Positions 16,966 to 26,031 are shown, counted from the stretch's first letter. The stretch is 64,000 nt of DNA from Peptoniphilaceae bacterium (GCA_910589545.1 CAJUSY010000034.1:85203-149202), one strand, 5' to 3'. Notes: a model not told the origin generated them from the letters alone. Numbers and translations are program-made.

Positions 16966-18392
16966 TGAACAACGATATTTACCAAAGTCCGTTAAACACG
17001 AGATACGCTAGCCACGAAATGAGCCACAATTTCAGCTCTCAAGTTAAGTTTGAAACTTTCAGAAGATTGTGGTTGGCATTGGCGAAATCTGAAAAAGAAT
17101 TAGGACTTAATATTACAGACGAACAAATAGAAGAATTGCAAACGCACATTTCAGACATTGACTTCGACAAGGCCGCTGAATACGAAAAAGTTCTTCGTCA
17201 TGATGTAATGGCTCACGTGAAAACATACGGAGAAGTGTGTCCAAACGCAGCTGGAATTATCCACTTAGGAGCGACAAGCTGCTATGTAACTGACAACACT
17301 GACATTATAGTGATGAGAAATGCTCTTGAAATCGTAGAGAAAAAGTTAGCGATTTTGATTAAGCACTTGTCTGATTTTGCAATTAAATATAAAGATTTGC
17401 CAACACTTGGCTACACTCATTACCAACCGGCACAATTAGTGACTGTTGGAAAGCGTGCTACTTTGTGGATTCAAGATTTCCTTATGGATTTGGAAGAAGT
17501 TATTTACAGAAAAGAAAATTTAAAATTGAGAGGAGTAAAGGGAACTACTGGAACTCAAGCATCATTTTTGAAACTTTTCGACAATGACCACGACAAAGTA
17601 AAAGAATTGGAAAAGAAAATCGTAAAGGAAATGGGATTTGACAGCGCAGTTAGCGTGAGTGGACAAACATACACAAGAAAAATCGACTACCACGTGCTTC
17701 AGATTCTATCATCAATAGCACAATCAGCTCACAAAATGACAAACGACATCAGACTTTTGCAAAACAGAAAAGAATTGGAAGAACCTTTTGAAAAAACACA
17801 AATCGGTTCATCAGCGATGGCTTACAAGAGAAATCCAATGAGATGCGAAAGAATTTCATCGCTTTCAAAATACGTTATGAGTTTGGTGCAAAACCCACAA
17901 TTTGTAGCAAGCACTCAATGGCTTGAAAGAACGTTGGACGACTCTGCAAACAAGAGAATGAGCGTTCCAGAAAGCTTCATGGCTGTGGATAGTATTTTGG
18001 AAATAGCAATCAATGTTACAGACGGACTTGTTGTTTACGAAAACCAAATCAAAGCACACGTTAATGAAGAGTTACCATTTATGGCGACTGAAAATATATT
18101 GATGGAAGCTGTAAAACGTGGCGGCGACAGACAAGAACTTCACGAAAAAATCAGAGAATATTCAATGGTTGCAGGTAGAAGAGTAAAAGAAGAAGGACTA
18201 GACAACAATTTATTAGAATTATTGGAAAAAGACGAAGCTTTTAATCTTGACAAAGACGATTTGAATTCACTTTTAGACGGCAAACTTTATATTGGAAGAT
18301 GTCCAGAACAAGTGGTTGAATTTATCGAAGAAGACGTCAAACCAGTTATTTCAAAATACGACACAGAATACTCAGTTGATTTGAAAGTTTAA
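16965..18392 (+). CDS. purB: Adenylosuccinate lyase
   Basis: 475-aa fumarase/aspartase-superfamily enzyme acting twice in purine synthesis (SAICAR to AICAR, adenylosuccinate to AMP). Signatures: NTRYASHEMSHNFS, DVMAHVKTYGE, HLGATSCYVTDN, TLGYTHYQPAQLVTVGKRA with the catalytic His, and the flexible signature loop IGSSAMAYKRNPMRCERI. The start codon shares one base with the fusion-gene stop (TAATG). Last gene of the operon; terminator follows. Confidence 0.96.
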   Translation: MNNDIYQSPLNTRYASHEMSHNFSSQVKFETFRRLWLALAKSEKELGLNITDEQIEELQTHISDIDFDKAAEYEKVLRHDVMAHVKTYGEVCPNAAGIIHLGATSCYVTDNTDIIVMRNALEIVEKKLAILIKHLSDFAIKYKDLPTLGYTHYQPAQLVTVGKRATLWIQDFLMDLEEVIYRKENLKLRGVKGTTGTQASFLKLFDNDHDKVKELEKKIVKEMGFDSAVSVSGQTYTRKIDYHVLQILSSIAQSAHKMTNDIRLLQNRKELEEPFEKTQIGSSAMAYKRNPMRCERISSLSKYVMSLVQNPQFVASTQWLERTLDDSANKRMSVPESFMAVDSILEIAINVTDGLVVYENQIKAHVNEELPFMATENILMEAVKRGGDRQELHEKIREYSMVAGRRVKEEGLDNNLLELLEKDEAFNLDKDDLNSLLDGKLYIGRCPEQVVEFIEEDVKPVISKYDTEYSVDLKV

Positions 18393-18400
18393 AAATATTA

Positions 18401-18437
18401 GAAATGCACATGGCTTAGTAGGCTGTGTGCATTTTTA
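18401..18437 (+). terminator. Terminator of the purine operon
   Basis: AAATGCACA pairs with TGTGTGCATTT, followed by TTAATTT, 8 bases after the purB stop. Confidence 0.75.
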
Positions 18438-18496
18438 ATTTGATTATATTAAATTTATACGATACAATAAATTCAAATATAATTAGTGGGTGAAAT

Positions 18497-19153
18497 ATGG
18501 AAAAATTTAAGAAAATATTTTTGATAGTTCTTTTGGTCGCATTGACTATAGGACTTATGGTGTTCGTTCCTTACGATTCAATCAGAAATTTGGTGGCAAA
18601 ATCCGGTCCGTGGGGTGCGGTTGTGTATATTTTGTTGTTCACGATACTTCCGATAGGTTTCTTTCCAGTTCCTGCCTTAGCTTTGATTGGTGGAGTTAGT
18701 TTCGGATTATTCAAAGGAAGCATATACACAGTTATAGGCGCTGCAATGAATTGCCTTGTGATGTTCGAACTTTCCCGCAGAATAGGACACGATTACGTCG
18801 TAAAAATGATTAATGAAAAATTTTCTGAAAAAAATAGGAATAGGATATTAAACGCTCCCGATTCAAAACTGTTTACGCTATTGTTTATCTTCAGACTTAT
18901 TCCGCTTATTCCATATAATATGATAAATTATGGATTTGGACTTACAAATATAAGCTTATCAAAATACATGCTAGCATCAGTTTTGGGGATAGTTCCTGGA
19001 ACACTGGTGTATTTAAATTTGGGTGATAAGGTGTTGGATGTAGGATCAAAAGAGTTTTATCAAGCGATTATTCTGGTGGTGGCACTTACTGTTGTAAGCT
19101 TGATAATGGCTAAAATAATCGACAAAAAAGACAAAGAAAAGCAAAAAATTTGA
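18497..19153 (+). CDS. TVP38/TMEM64 (VTT/DedA-like) membrane protein
   Basis: 218 aa. N-terminal membrane helix (about residues 7-25), then a VTT (SNARE-associated) core with PIGFFPVPALALIGGVSFGLFKGSIYTVIGAA and the conserved Arg-Pro motif FRLIPLIPYNMINYGFGLTNISLSKYM-type segment, ending with another helix and a lysine-rich tail. Members of this family are linked to lipid scrambling or membrane homeostasis; no specific substrate can be assigned. Single-gene unit; a hairpin repeat element follows. Confidence 0.85.
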   Translation: MEKFKKIFLIVLLVALTIGLMVFVPYDSIRNLVAKSGPWGAVVYILLFTILPIGFFPVPALALIGGVSFGLFKGSIYTVIGAAMNCLVMFELSRRIGHDYVVKMINEKFSEKNRNRILNAPDSKLFTLLFIFRLIPLIPYNMINYGFGLTNISLSKYMLASVLGIVPGTLVYLNLGDKVLDVGSKEFYQAIILVVALTVVSLIMAKIIDKKDKEKQKI

Positions 19154-19226
19154 AGTAATTGATAATGAGGGGGTATGAAGGATTTAAATTGAGTGCCTGA
19201 AAAAGTAAAGTGAGTAAGTCCTAAAA

Positions 19227-19396
19227 TATATCAAAGTATAACTCACTTCGTCTCGCTTACAAAAATTTTAAAATTCTAATCTCGAAATTCTAAAATTCAA
19301 AACTCGCTTACGCTCAAACAGTTGAATTTTTACGAATTTCTCAATTGAATTTTATAAAATTTTTTCCAGAGGACTCAATCGTTATACTTTGATATA
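19227..19396. repeat. Long-hairpin intergenic element, copy 1
   Basis: Outer arms TATATCAAAGTATAAC (19227-19242) and GTTATACTTTGATATA (19381-19396) are perfect inverted repeats of 16 bases. Inside, GAAATTC (19284-19290) pairs with GAATTTC (19334-19340), and AAAATTCAA (19292-19300) pairs with TTGAATTTT (19322-19330), closing a loop ACTCGCTTACGCTCAAACAG. An A/T-rich helix joins inner and outer parts. The same architecture with different arm sequences recurs at 42985-43685. It lies between the convergent TVP38-like and LysR genes. Nothing else is seen in 19154-19499. Confidence 0.85.
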
Positions 19397-19499
19397 ATTA
19401 ATTATTCTTTGAAATAATTCACTTCATCTCACTTAATAAAAACAAACACAACAAAACCGCAATGCTTACAGTATGAGCTATTGCGGTTATTTTTATGAA

Positions 19500-20399
19500 T
19501 TAAAAATTCTCTTCTAAGTATTTTTTTGTAAATTTTACGAAATCTATAACTGGCTCAGAAAGTAAAGAGTTTGAACGATACACTAGATAGAAATGCCTTA
19601 CAGATTCAAAATCGTCAATCTTAAAAGAAATCAATTGATTATTTGCAACTTCTTCTTCGATGGAAAGTTTACTCATGATAGATATTCCCATACCGTTTCT
19701 AATACATTGCTTTAACGTTTCGGTGCTGTTTGCAGTTCCAATCAAATTCAGAGAATTTTTGCTGATTCCAAGTGCGTCAATCATCTTCATGGATTCTTTA
19801 AGTGTTCCAGAACCTTGTTCACGGAAAATAATCGGCTCTTTCAAAATGGAGCTGATTTTAACGTTATTTTTCTTCAATGCGTTGTAATAATCGTTGTAAG
19901 GAGTGACCACTACTAGTTTGTCGCTGAGGACTTTTTCGAATGTGAGATCTTTATCCATTGTAGTCATACCAACAATTCCTATATTGATTGAACCATTTAT
20001 AACTCCATCTATAGTAGTCAAACTGTCAGATTGAATTATATTCACCAAAGTTTTAATGTGAGATTTGTGATATTTCGTTAGAAGAGAAGGTAGAATATAT
20101 GTTGCAGGGACAGAACTTGCTCCAATATTAAAGGTCGTAAGACTTTTTTTCGAAAAAGAATCTTGCATGCTTTCCATAATCCTTGAAATAGCCTTAGCGT
20201 AGTTGTAAAATTCTCTTCCTTCAGGGGTAAGTTCCAACTTTTTAGTTGTTCTCTTTAATAATTCTGCGTTAAGTTCATTTTCGATTTGTTTGATGTGGGT
20301 ACTTATCGTAGGTTGCGTCAAATAAAGTCTCTTGGCAGCCTCCGAAAAACTATCCCATTCCACAACAGTTATGAACGTTTCTAATTGTTTTAAATCCAT
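19500..20399 (-). CDS. LysR-family transcriptional regulator
   Basis: 299 aa. N-terminal helix-turn-helix (MDLKQLETFITVVEWDSFSEAA, RLYLTQPTISTHIKQIENEL) and a two-lobed effector domain (about residues 90-290: FNIGASSVPATYILPSLL, VVTPYNDYYN, IIFREQGSGTLKE). It resembles the CysL/CysB-like group of LysR proteins. The start at MDLKQ is preferred over an in-frame codon nine codons upstream because GAGAGAGA lies just before it. Divergent from the lipoprotein/permease/ATPase importer, which it probably controls. Confidence 0.92.
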   Translation of the reverse strand: MDLKQLETFITVVEWDSFSEAAKRLYLTQPTISTHIKQIENELNAELLKRTTKKLELTPEGREFYNYAKAISRIMESMQDSFSKKSLTTFNIGASSVPATYILPSLLTKYHKSHIKTLVNIIQSDSLTTIDGVINGSINIGIVGMTTMDKDLTFEKVLSDKLVVVTPYNDYYNALKKNNVKISSILKEPIIFREQGSGTLKESMKMIDALGISKNSLNLIGTANSTETLKQCIRNGMGISIMSKLSIEEEVANNQLISFKIDDFESVRHFYLVYRSNSLLSEPVIDFVKFTKKYLEENF

Positions 20400-20750
20400 A
20401 ATATTCTCTCTCTTCGTGGTAATCAATATATCTATATTTTACCATAAAGGTTTTATTTTACAAAACAGACAAAAATTTTATCATAATATATCCGTTTACG
20501 AATAAATTTAACAAATTAATGTTTTATTTATTGAAAAAACCTATAAATAAAATGCAATGATTTAATGTTAATAAATCAACGATTAAATACGTTAATTTAA
20601 ATTGTAAATGAAAAAAACTTGCAAAAACCAGTGAAAAACACGTTATTTATAGGAAATTTCAATTAATCTAAATACTCATTCTATGTTAGAATTATCTAGG
20701 TATGAGAAATCATATATAAATTATCAAAAATTAAGATGTAGGAGGATTAC
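20400..20750. promoter_or_regulatory. Divergent control region between lysR and the importer operon
   Basis: 351 bases, very AT-rich. CCTATAAATAA (20540-20550) and TTATTTATAGG (20643-20653) form a perfect 11-base inverted repeat whose arms are 103 bases apart, close to ten helical turns, as expected for two sites bridged by a LysR tetramer or DNA loop. Other partial ATTAA/TTAAT dyads lie in between. The importer start codon (20751) is preceded by GGAGGA. Confidence 0.5.
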
Positions 20751-21812
20751 ATGAAAAGAGGTTTTAAAATATTCTTGTTAGCTATTTGTTTAACAGCTTT
20801 GTTCACAGGATGTGTTAAAAACGGAGACAATAAAACAGAAAGCAAGAAAACAGAAGAAAAAGCCAGCACTGAACAACCAAAGACAACTGGCAAGATTGAA
20901 GATGAACCAATGTATGGTAAGGAAATTCTAATCGGTTACAATGGTGGATTATGCACAGGAACACCTGGTATCGCTGCTGTAAACAAAGAATTTGAAAAAG
21001 AAGGTTTGAAAGTTAAAGTTATCAACGTGCAATCAGGACTTGATGCAGTTGGAACTAATAAAGTTCAAGTTTTCTCTGACCACTTGGCAACAGTTTTAGT
21101 TCCATCAATTAACGGAATTAACGTTCAATTGGTAGCTGGGGCTCAAACTGGATGTAAATCATTATATGTACTTAACGACAACAAAATCAACAAAACAAGT
21201 GATTTGTTAGGAAAGACTATTGCAGTTCCAGATGGAATTGGTAACTCTGACCACAACATTGCTTTAAGATTTTTGGAACACGACAAAGTAGATGCAAAAC
21301 AAATAAAATTCAAACCAGTTGAAACATCTGCAGTTATCCAAGCATTAGAAAAAGGCGAAATCCAATCCACACTTCTAAGTGATCAATTCGCAGAAAAATT
21401 TGTCAACGAAGGTAAAATCAAATCTATAAGATCACTTACAACTGATCCAGATTTCAAAAAAGAACCATGCTGCGTACACGTTCTTAACGCAGATTTTATT
21501 AGAGATAATCCGCAAACAGCTAAAAAAGTTGTTACAGCAATTATGAGAACAAAACATTGGGTTGAAGACAACAAAGAAGAAGCGACAAAAGTTTTATTCG
21601 ACAATCATTGGGCAAGTGGAGACTTTGACCAAGCTTTGAGAATGATGAACACTTATGATTTCAAAATTTCACAAAAAGATACAGAAACTGCTATCAGAAG
21701 TACAATTGACGATTACAAAAAGTTCGGACTTATTTCAAACGAAAAATCAACTGACGATTTAATGAAGAAATTCTGGAATCCAATGGATGTAGATGAATCA
21801 GTAGTAAAATAA
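20751..21812 (+). CDS. ABC transporter substrate-binding lipoprotein, NMT1/SsuA-like
   Basis: 353 aa. Lipoprotein signal peptide with lipobox LFTGC (Cys21 as lipid-anchor site), then a Lys/Glu/Thr-rich linker to about residue 50 and a type II periplasmic-binding fold (IGYNGGLCTGTPGIAAVNKEF, KTIAVPDGIGNSDHNIALRF, ALEKGEIQSTLLSDQFAEKF). This matches the NMT1/THI5 and sulfonate/nitrate/taurine binding-protein group. Unusual extra cysteines occur (GLCTG, TGCKS, EPCCVHV), which may contact the ligand. With the following permease and ATPase it forms an importer; substrate unknown. Confidence 0.9.
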   Translation: MKRGFKIFLLAICLTALFTGCVKNGDNKTESKKTEEKASTEQPKTTGKIEDEPMYGKEILIGYNGGLCTGTPGIAAVNKEFEKEGLKVKVINVQSGLDAVGTNKVQVFSDHLATVLVPSINGINVQLVAGAQTGCKSLYVLNDNKINKTSDLLGKTIAVPDGIGNSDHNIALRFLEHDKVDAKQIKFKPVETSAVIQALEKGEIQSTLLSDQFAEKFVNEGKIKSIRSLTTDPDFKKEPCCVHVLNADFIRDNPQTAKKVVTAIMRTKHWVEDNKEEATKVLFDNHWASGDFDQALRMMNTYDFKISQKDTETAIRSTIDDYKKFGLISNEKSTDDLMKKFWNPMDVDESVVK

Positions 21813-21884
21813 AAAATAAAGTAAGGTTTTTGCGGATTATTAAATTAGTCCGCAAAAATTTTTGGATTTTAGAAAGGAGTTAGA

Positions 21885-22907
21885 ATGGAAAACGAAAAGC
21901 TAGATGAGCTAACTAGAGAGAGGCTTATTGAGTTAGAATCCAGACCTAAAACAAAAGCTCAAAAAATATTAGATGTAATAAAACTAATTCTCCCAATAAT
22001 TATGGGGGTTATTTGTGTTTTTGAATATGTGTTATATCCAAACTTAAAGCCTGATGCCACACAAACCAACACTTATGTTGTTTTCATATGGGCATTGGTT
22101 GCACTTTACGGTGTGTTTTTTATAGCGTCATTTTTCAAAAAAAGCATTAGAGCAAAATTAGTTTACAAAGCACCATTTTATGCATTTGTATTTTTCTTGT
22201 TGACATTGTACGATTTCTTGACATTGAAAACTGGAATACTAACACTACCATATTTTCCATGGGTAGATAAGATTTTAAATTCGATAATTGCAGATAAGGC
22301 TTTGTTGATAAAATCTGTAAAAAGTTCATTGAAACTACTTTTCTCAGGATATTTTATCGGTGCAATACTTGGACTAATCACAGGAATATTGTGTGGATAT
22401 TCTAAGAAAGTAAATTATTGGATATCACCATTCATGAAACTTTTAGGGCCAATTCCAACTACAACTTGGTTACCATTGGTAATGGTGTTGGCGACAAGTT
22501 TGTTCTACGGGTCAGTATTCATCATCGCTTTGGGTGTGTGGTATGCTGTTACAATCTCCACAATCACAGGGATTTTGAACGTAGACAAGTCAAACTACGA
22601 AGCTGCCAAAACACTTGGTGCAACTGGCAATCAATTGATTACAAAAATCGCCATTCCATCTGCAATGCCAAATATTTTCGGCGGACTTACAATTGGAATG
22701 AGCTCTGCTTGTACTGCACTTTTAATTGCAGAAATGCTTGGTGTAGAATCGGGACTTGGTTGGTATATCACATGGAAGAAATCTTGGGCAGAATACGCCA
22801 GCATGTACGGAGCGATTATCATAATATGTCTTACATTTATCGCTGTTAATTTTGTTTTATCGTTAATTAAAAAGAGAGTCCTTAAATGGCAAGAAGGGAT
22901 GGAATAA
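21885..22907 (+). CDS. ABC transporter permease, SsuC/TauC type
   Basis: 340 aa with six to seven hydrophobic segments. The EAA cytoplasmic loop that docks the ATPase is visible as NYEAAKTLGATGNQLITKIAIPSAMPNIFGGL (about residues 225-260). An extended N-terminal region with two extra helices precedes the BPD_transp_1 core. Ribosome binding site AAAGGAG. It overlaps the next gene by one base (TAATG), so the three importer genes are coupled. Confidence 0.92.
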   Translation: MENEKLDELTRERLIELESRPKTKAQKILDVIKLILPIIMGVICVFEYVLYPNLKPDATQTNTYVVFIWALVALYGVFFIASFFKKSIRAKLVYKAPFYAFVFFLLTLYDFLTLKTGILTLPYFPWVDKILNSIIADKALLIKSVKSSLKLLFSGYFIGAILGLITGILCGYSKKVNYWISPFMKLLGPIPTTTWLPLVMVLATSLFYGSVFIIALGVWYAVTISTITGILNVDKSNYEAAKTLGATGNQLITKIAIPSAMPNIFGGLTIGMSSACTALLIAEMLGVESGLGWYITWKKSWAEYASMYGAIIIICLTFIAVNFVLSLIKKRVLKWQEGME

Positions 22908-23647
22908 TGAATAATTTGATTTTTGAAAATGTATCTAAAAGCTTTTTGAGAACTGATTCAGACGGATTAACTCATGCCCTTACTGATATCAATATGACAA
23001 TCGACGATGGAGAATTCGTGTGCATTGTGGGACCATCAGGCTGTGGTAAATCTACTCTTTTAAGACTAATTGCAGGGCTTATAGTTCCAACTACAGGATC
23101 CATTACTCTAGGCGACAAAAAAGTTGAAGGAACAGACAGTGACAGAGGAATGGTATTCCAAAAACCAACATTATTTCCTTGGTTAACTGTTGGAGAAAAC
23201 GTAGGGTTCTCAGCTAATTTGAAAAAACAAAACAACGAAAAGGAAGTTGATAGACTTCTTGAAAAAGTTGGACTAATGGAATTTAAAAACTCTTATCCTC
23301 ACCAATTATCAGGTGGTATGGCGCAAAGAGTATCACTTATTAGAACAATGATTAACAAACCAAACGTATTTTTGTTGGACGAACCATTGGGAGCACTGGA
23401 CGCATTTACTAGAATGAATATGCAAGACGAACTCATTAAGTTGTGGCAAGAAAATAAGCACATAATGATAATGGTAACACACGATGTTGATGAAGCAATT
23501 TACTTATCTAACAAAGTTGTTATAATGGAACCAAGACCAGGTAGAATAAAGAAAATCTTGGAAATCAATTTGGATTATCCAAGAAATAGAACTAGCAAAG
23601 AGTTCACAGATTACAGAAATGAAATTTTAGAAACATTAAATATCTAG
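22907..23647 (+). CDS. ABC transporter ATP-binding protein, SsuB/TauB type
   Basis: 246 aa. Walker A GPSGCGKST, Q-loop VFQKPTLFPWLTV, signature LSGGMAQRVSL, Walker B VFLLDEP with GALDAFTR, and switch His in MVTHDVDEA are all intact. The motif set is that of the nitrate/sulfonate/taurine importer ATPases. Start placed at the ATG overlapping the permease stop rather than 21 bases upstream, because the downstream start has AAGGGA before it and gives normal family length. Confidence 0.95.
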   Translation: MNNLIFENVSKSFLRTDSDGLTHALTDINMTIDDGEFVCIVGPSGCGKSTLLRLIAGLIVPTTGSITLGDKKVEGTDSDRGMVFQKPTLFPWLTVGENVGFSANLKKQNNEKEVDRLLEKVGLMEFKNSYPHQLSGGMAQRVSLIRTMINKPNVFLLDEPLGALDAFTRMNMQDELIKLWQENKHIMIMVTHDVDEAIYLSNKVVIMEPRPGRIKKILEINLDYPRNRTSKEFTDYRNEILETLNI

Positions 23648-23658
23648 GGAGAAAAATT

Positions 23659-24065
23659 ATGAAGAAGATATTGAAAATTTTACAATTGGTAGCAGCTAAC
23701 TAAAATCCATTATACTAAAATACTCAGTATTACTATTATTTATTGAGGCAGTAATAGGAATTGGATTATCCATACTCATAGTTAAGCTATTCTCCGGTCA
23801 AATCGAAAAATCCTTGGATTTAGCATTCATGAGCGTAAATGAAAAAGAAAAACTAATGATTCTAAGAGCGTTAATTAATGAACCAGAGCTATTAATATTA
23901 GATGAACCAACTGCGAATTTGGATGAGGAATACGTAGATAAATTCTTGGATTTGCTCGATGAATTGAATAAGAAAATGACACTTATTTGTGTAACTCATG
24001 ATTCTAGGCTCAAAAATAGAGCGAAAAAAGTTTACAAATTATCGGGTAAGAATTTATCAGAATAA
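23659..24065 (+). pseudogene. Internally deleted ABC exporter remnant
   Basis: From ATG 23659 the frame reads MKKILKILQLVAAN and stops. The adjacent frame continues KSIILKYSVLLLFIEAVIG, which looks like the first membrane helix of a CydC-type ABC exporter. It runs directly into the end of an ATPase domain (LMILRALINEPELLILDEP, TANLDEEYVDKFLDLLDEL, CVTHDSRLKNRAKKVYKLS). Walker A, the Q-loop and most of the membrane domain are missing, and the signature is replaced by MSVNEKEKL. The gene therefore carries one frameshift and one large deletion. A terminator follows at 24071-24114. Confidence 0.8.
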
Positions 24066-24070
24066 AATAT

Positions 24071-24114
24071 AACTGATCTTCAAAAGTCATAAGACTGTGA
24101 AGGTCAGTTTTTTA
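24071..24114 (+). terminator. Intrinsic terminator after the ABC remnant
   Basis: AACTGATCTTCA pairs with TGAAGGTCAGTT (one G-U), followed by TTTTATT. Confidence 0.75.
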
Positions 24115-24177
24115 TTGCAATTATTGACACGTTAATTTAATAGGAATAAAATCTAATTAAGAGAAAAGGTGAAATAT

Positions 24178-24615
24178 ATGAAAATATTGGAAGCTACACA
24201 AAAATATTCACAAATACTTGCCGAAATGGCTACAAAAATTTGGGACAATGAAAATGTTGATGAATTGGAAAAAGAATTTTCAGAAATTTATCATTCCATC
24301 AAAGATACTTGTTTTATTGCGTTTGATGGCAATACACCTGTTGGATTTGCGAATGTCAGCCTTCGATTTGATTATGTTGAAGGAACTGAAAGCGCACCTG
24401 TGGGATACTTGGAAGGAATATTTGTAGATGAAAATTTTCGAAACCGAGGTATAGCGAAAAGTTTGGTAAAATCGTGTGAAGATTGGGCTAAGAAAAAAGG
24501 CGCAAAGGAGTTTGCAAGTGATTGCTTGTTGGATAATACCCAAAGCTTGAAATTTCATTTGGCAATTGGTTTTATCGAGGCAAATAGGATAATTTGTTTC
24601 AAGAAAGGTTTATAA
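24178..24615 (+). CDS. GNAT acetyltransferase, aminoglycoside 6'-N-acetyltransferase-like
   Basis: 145 aa GNAT-fold protein. The segments ACFIAFDG-like DTCFIAFDGNTPVGFANVSL, YVEGTESAPVGYLEGIFV, the acetyl-CoA loop RNRGIAKSLV, and ASDCLLDNTQSLKFHLAIGF with IICF match the AAC(6')-I family closely. Such enzymes acetylate the 6'-amino group of aminoglycosides, but chromosomal homologues in anaerobes may have other substrates. Start ATG 24178 with AAAAGGTG upstream. The next gene starts 11 bases downstream. Confidence 0.8.
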   Translation: MKILEATQKYSQILAEMATKIWDNENVDELEKEFSEIYHSIKDTCFIAFDGNTPVGFANVSLRFDYVEGTESAPVGYLEGIFVDENFRNRGIAKSLVKSCEDWAKKKGAKEFASDCLLDNTQSLKFHLAIGFIEANRIICFKKGL

Positions 24616-24626
24616 AAGGAGAAGAT

Positions 24627-24869
24627 ATGGAAATATTTAAAATACTTTTACCATTGATTATAGTAGTGATATTAGTACTAATCGTCATCAAAAAATCGAA
24701 AAAACAATCAGATAAATCCGATGATAATTATATGTCACTTGGAATGGCGTTAGGAATGATGCTAGGCGCGGGTTTCGGAACTGCTTTTGGAAAAGATAAC
24801 ATTGCGACTTTTATATCAATCGGTATGCTTTTGGGTATGGTTATAGGAATGAGCATAACAAAAAAATAA
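24627..24869 (+). CDS. Small membrane protein with glycine-zipper helices
   Basis: 80 aa; ATG preceded by AAAGGAG. One N-terminal membrane helix (about residues 5-21) followed by KKSKKQSDKSDD, then two Gly/Met-rich hydrophobic stretches (SLGMALGMMLGAGFGTAFG and a second ISIGMLLGMVIGMSI) resembling glycine zippers. Probably co-transcribed with the acetyltransferase gene. Function unknown. Confidence 0.7.
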   Translation: MEIFKILLPLIIVVILVLIVIKKSKKQSDKSDDNYMSLGMALGMMLGAGFGTAFGKDNIATFISIGMLLGMVIGMSITKK

Positions 24870-24878
24870 TCAAAATTA

Positions 24879-24908
24879 AAATAGCTCCTTAGAAGGAGCC
24901 ATTTTAAA
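24879..24908. terminator. Bidirectional terminator between convergent genes
   Basis: GGCTCCTT-type stem: AAATAGCTCCTT pairs with AAGGAGCCATTT, A-rich before and T-rich after. Confidence 0.75.
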
Positions 24909-26031
24909 TTATTACGAATCCAATAAAACTTACAATGAACACTATGATAGATAAGATATATTTTCTAGGATGTTTCCAAGTAGCCATATTAGTTTTTTGA
25001 TTTTGTATATTAAATTTATTTTCTAAAATGAATGAGCCTATGATATCGATCAGGCATGCGATAATAATTAGAGTAACTAATTTAATGCTCAAATCCTTGT
25101 AATTCACGGCTAGTACAAGTAAATTAGCTAACGCAAAATAAATCGATAAAACCTTTAAGTATTCTGAAGAAAGGCTAACGAATTTACTAGGTAACATTTT
25201 TGCATAATATTTAAGACCTTTTTCTGTTGAAAAAATTGTCAATAATGGAGAATTTATCGTAGCTACAGCCAAAGCGAGAGGAATGTTTATAGGTTTTGGC
25301 ATTAATAATGAAACTAAAATCATCATCGATAAAATGGCTAGAGTATTCACCCAATATATTTTCTCTGCAAAAATGAATTTCAAGAAATAATTTGAAATAT
25401 TAGCATTACCAATTACATTTGAATCATTGCTGTTTACAATGATTTTCTTAAATAAAACAAAGTATGAAATTACACAATAAATTATAGCTTCTATTAAAAG
25501 TATGGCAATTGATATCAGCTCTAATCCAAAATTTTTATCAAGAAAATAAATGCTTGCAATAATTAACAGCGATACGATGATAAATATTGTCTTTTCTGAT
25601 TTAAGGATATTAGTAGAATTGTATACTAAAGCCATATTACAAACGATTAAGCCTATTATGAATATGAAACAGTAGTTGTAAACATTTGATTTCATCAAAA
25701 ATAAAAATATAAATATTATCGACATTTTTCTAATAATCATGTCAACAATGAGTGCTGATAAAAAACCAATATTTATTTTTTCTCTACTAAAAGGAAGTGC
25801 ATAGTAAAGCAAAATATTATCGGAATTCGAGAAAGATTTTACAAAGAAATAAGTCGTACTGAGTAGTGCCAAGAAAATGAAGTATAAGAAATTTATATTA
25901 ATACTCACACTCAAAAATCCAGGTTGTTTATCCATTAAATAACTCACACCAGTAAAAAACAACACACAAGTTAGAAGATAATTTCTGATAGTTTTTCTAT
26001 CGAGCATATCTTTAAGAAACACCTTAGTCAT
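24904..26031 (-). CDS. ABC-2-type transporter membrane subunit
   Basis: 375 aa, almost entirely hydrophobic, with about ten predicted membrane helices and few charged loops. No strong sequence motif. It is assigned by its position behind an ATPase gene, which it overlaps by 8 bases. The ATG at 26031 is preferred over the GTG at 26040 because AAAGGTG is then correctly spaced. Probably the permease of a small exporter (peptide, lantibiotic-immunity-like or similar); substrate unknown. Confidence 0.75.
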   Translation of the reverse strand: MTKVFLKDMLDRKTIRNYLLTCVLFFTGVSYLMDKQPGFLSVSININFLYFIFLALLSTTYFFVKSFSNSDNILLYYALPFSREKINIGFLSALIVDMIIRKMSIIFIFLFLMKSNVYNYCFIFIIGLIVCNMALVYNSTNILKSEKTIFIIVSLLIIASIYFLDKNFGLELISIAILLIEAIIYCVISYFVLFKKIIVNSNDSNVIGNANISNYFLKFIFAEKIYWVNTLAILSMMILVSLLMPKPINIPLALAVATINSPLLTIFSTEKGLKYYAKMLPSKFVSLSSEYLKVLSIYFALANLLVLAVNYKDLSIKLVTLIIIACLIDIIGSFILENKFNIQNQKTNMATWKHPRKYILSIIVFIVSFIGFVII

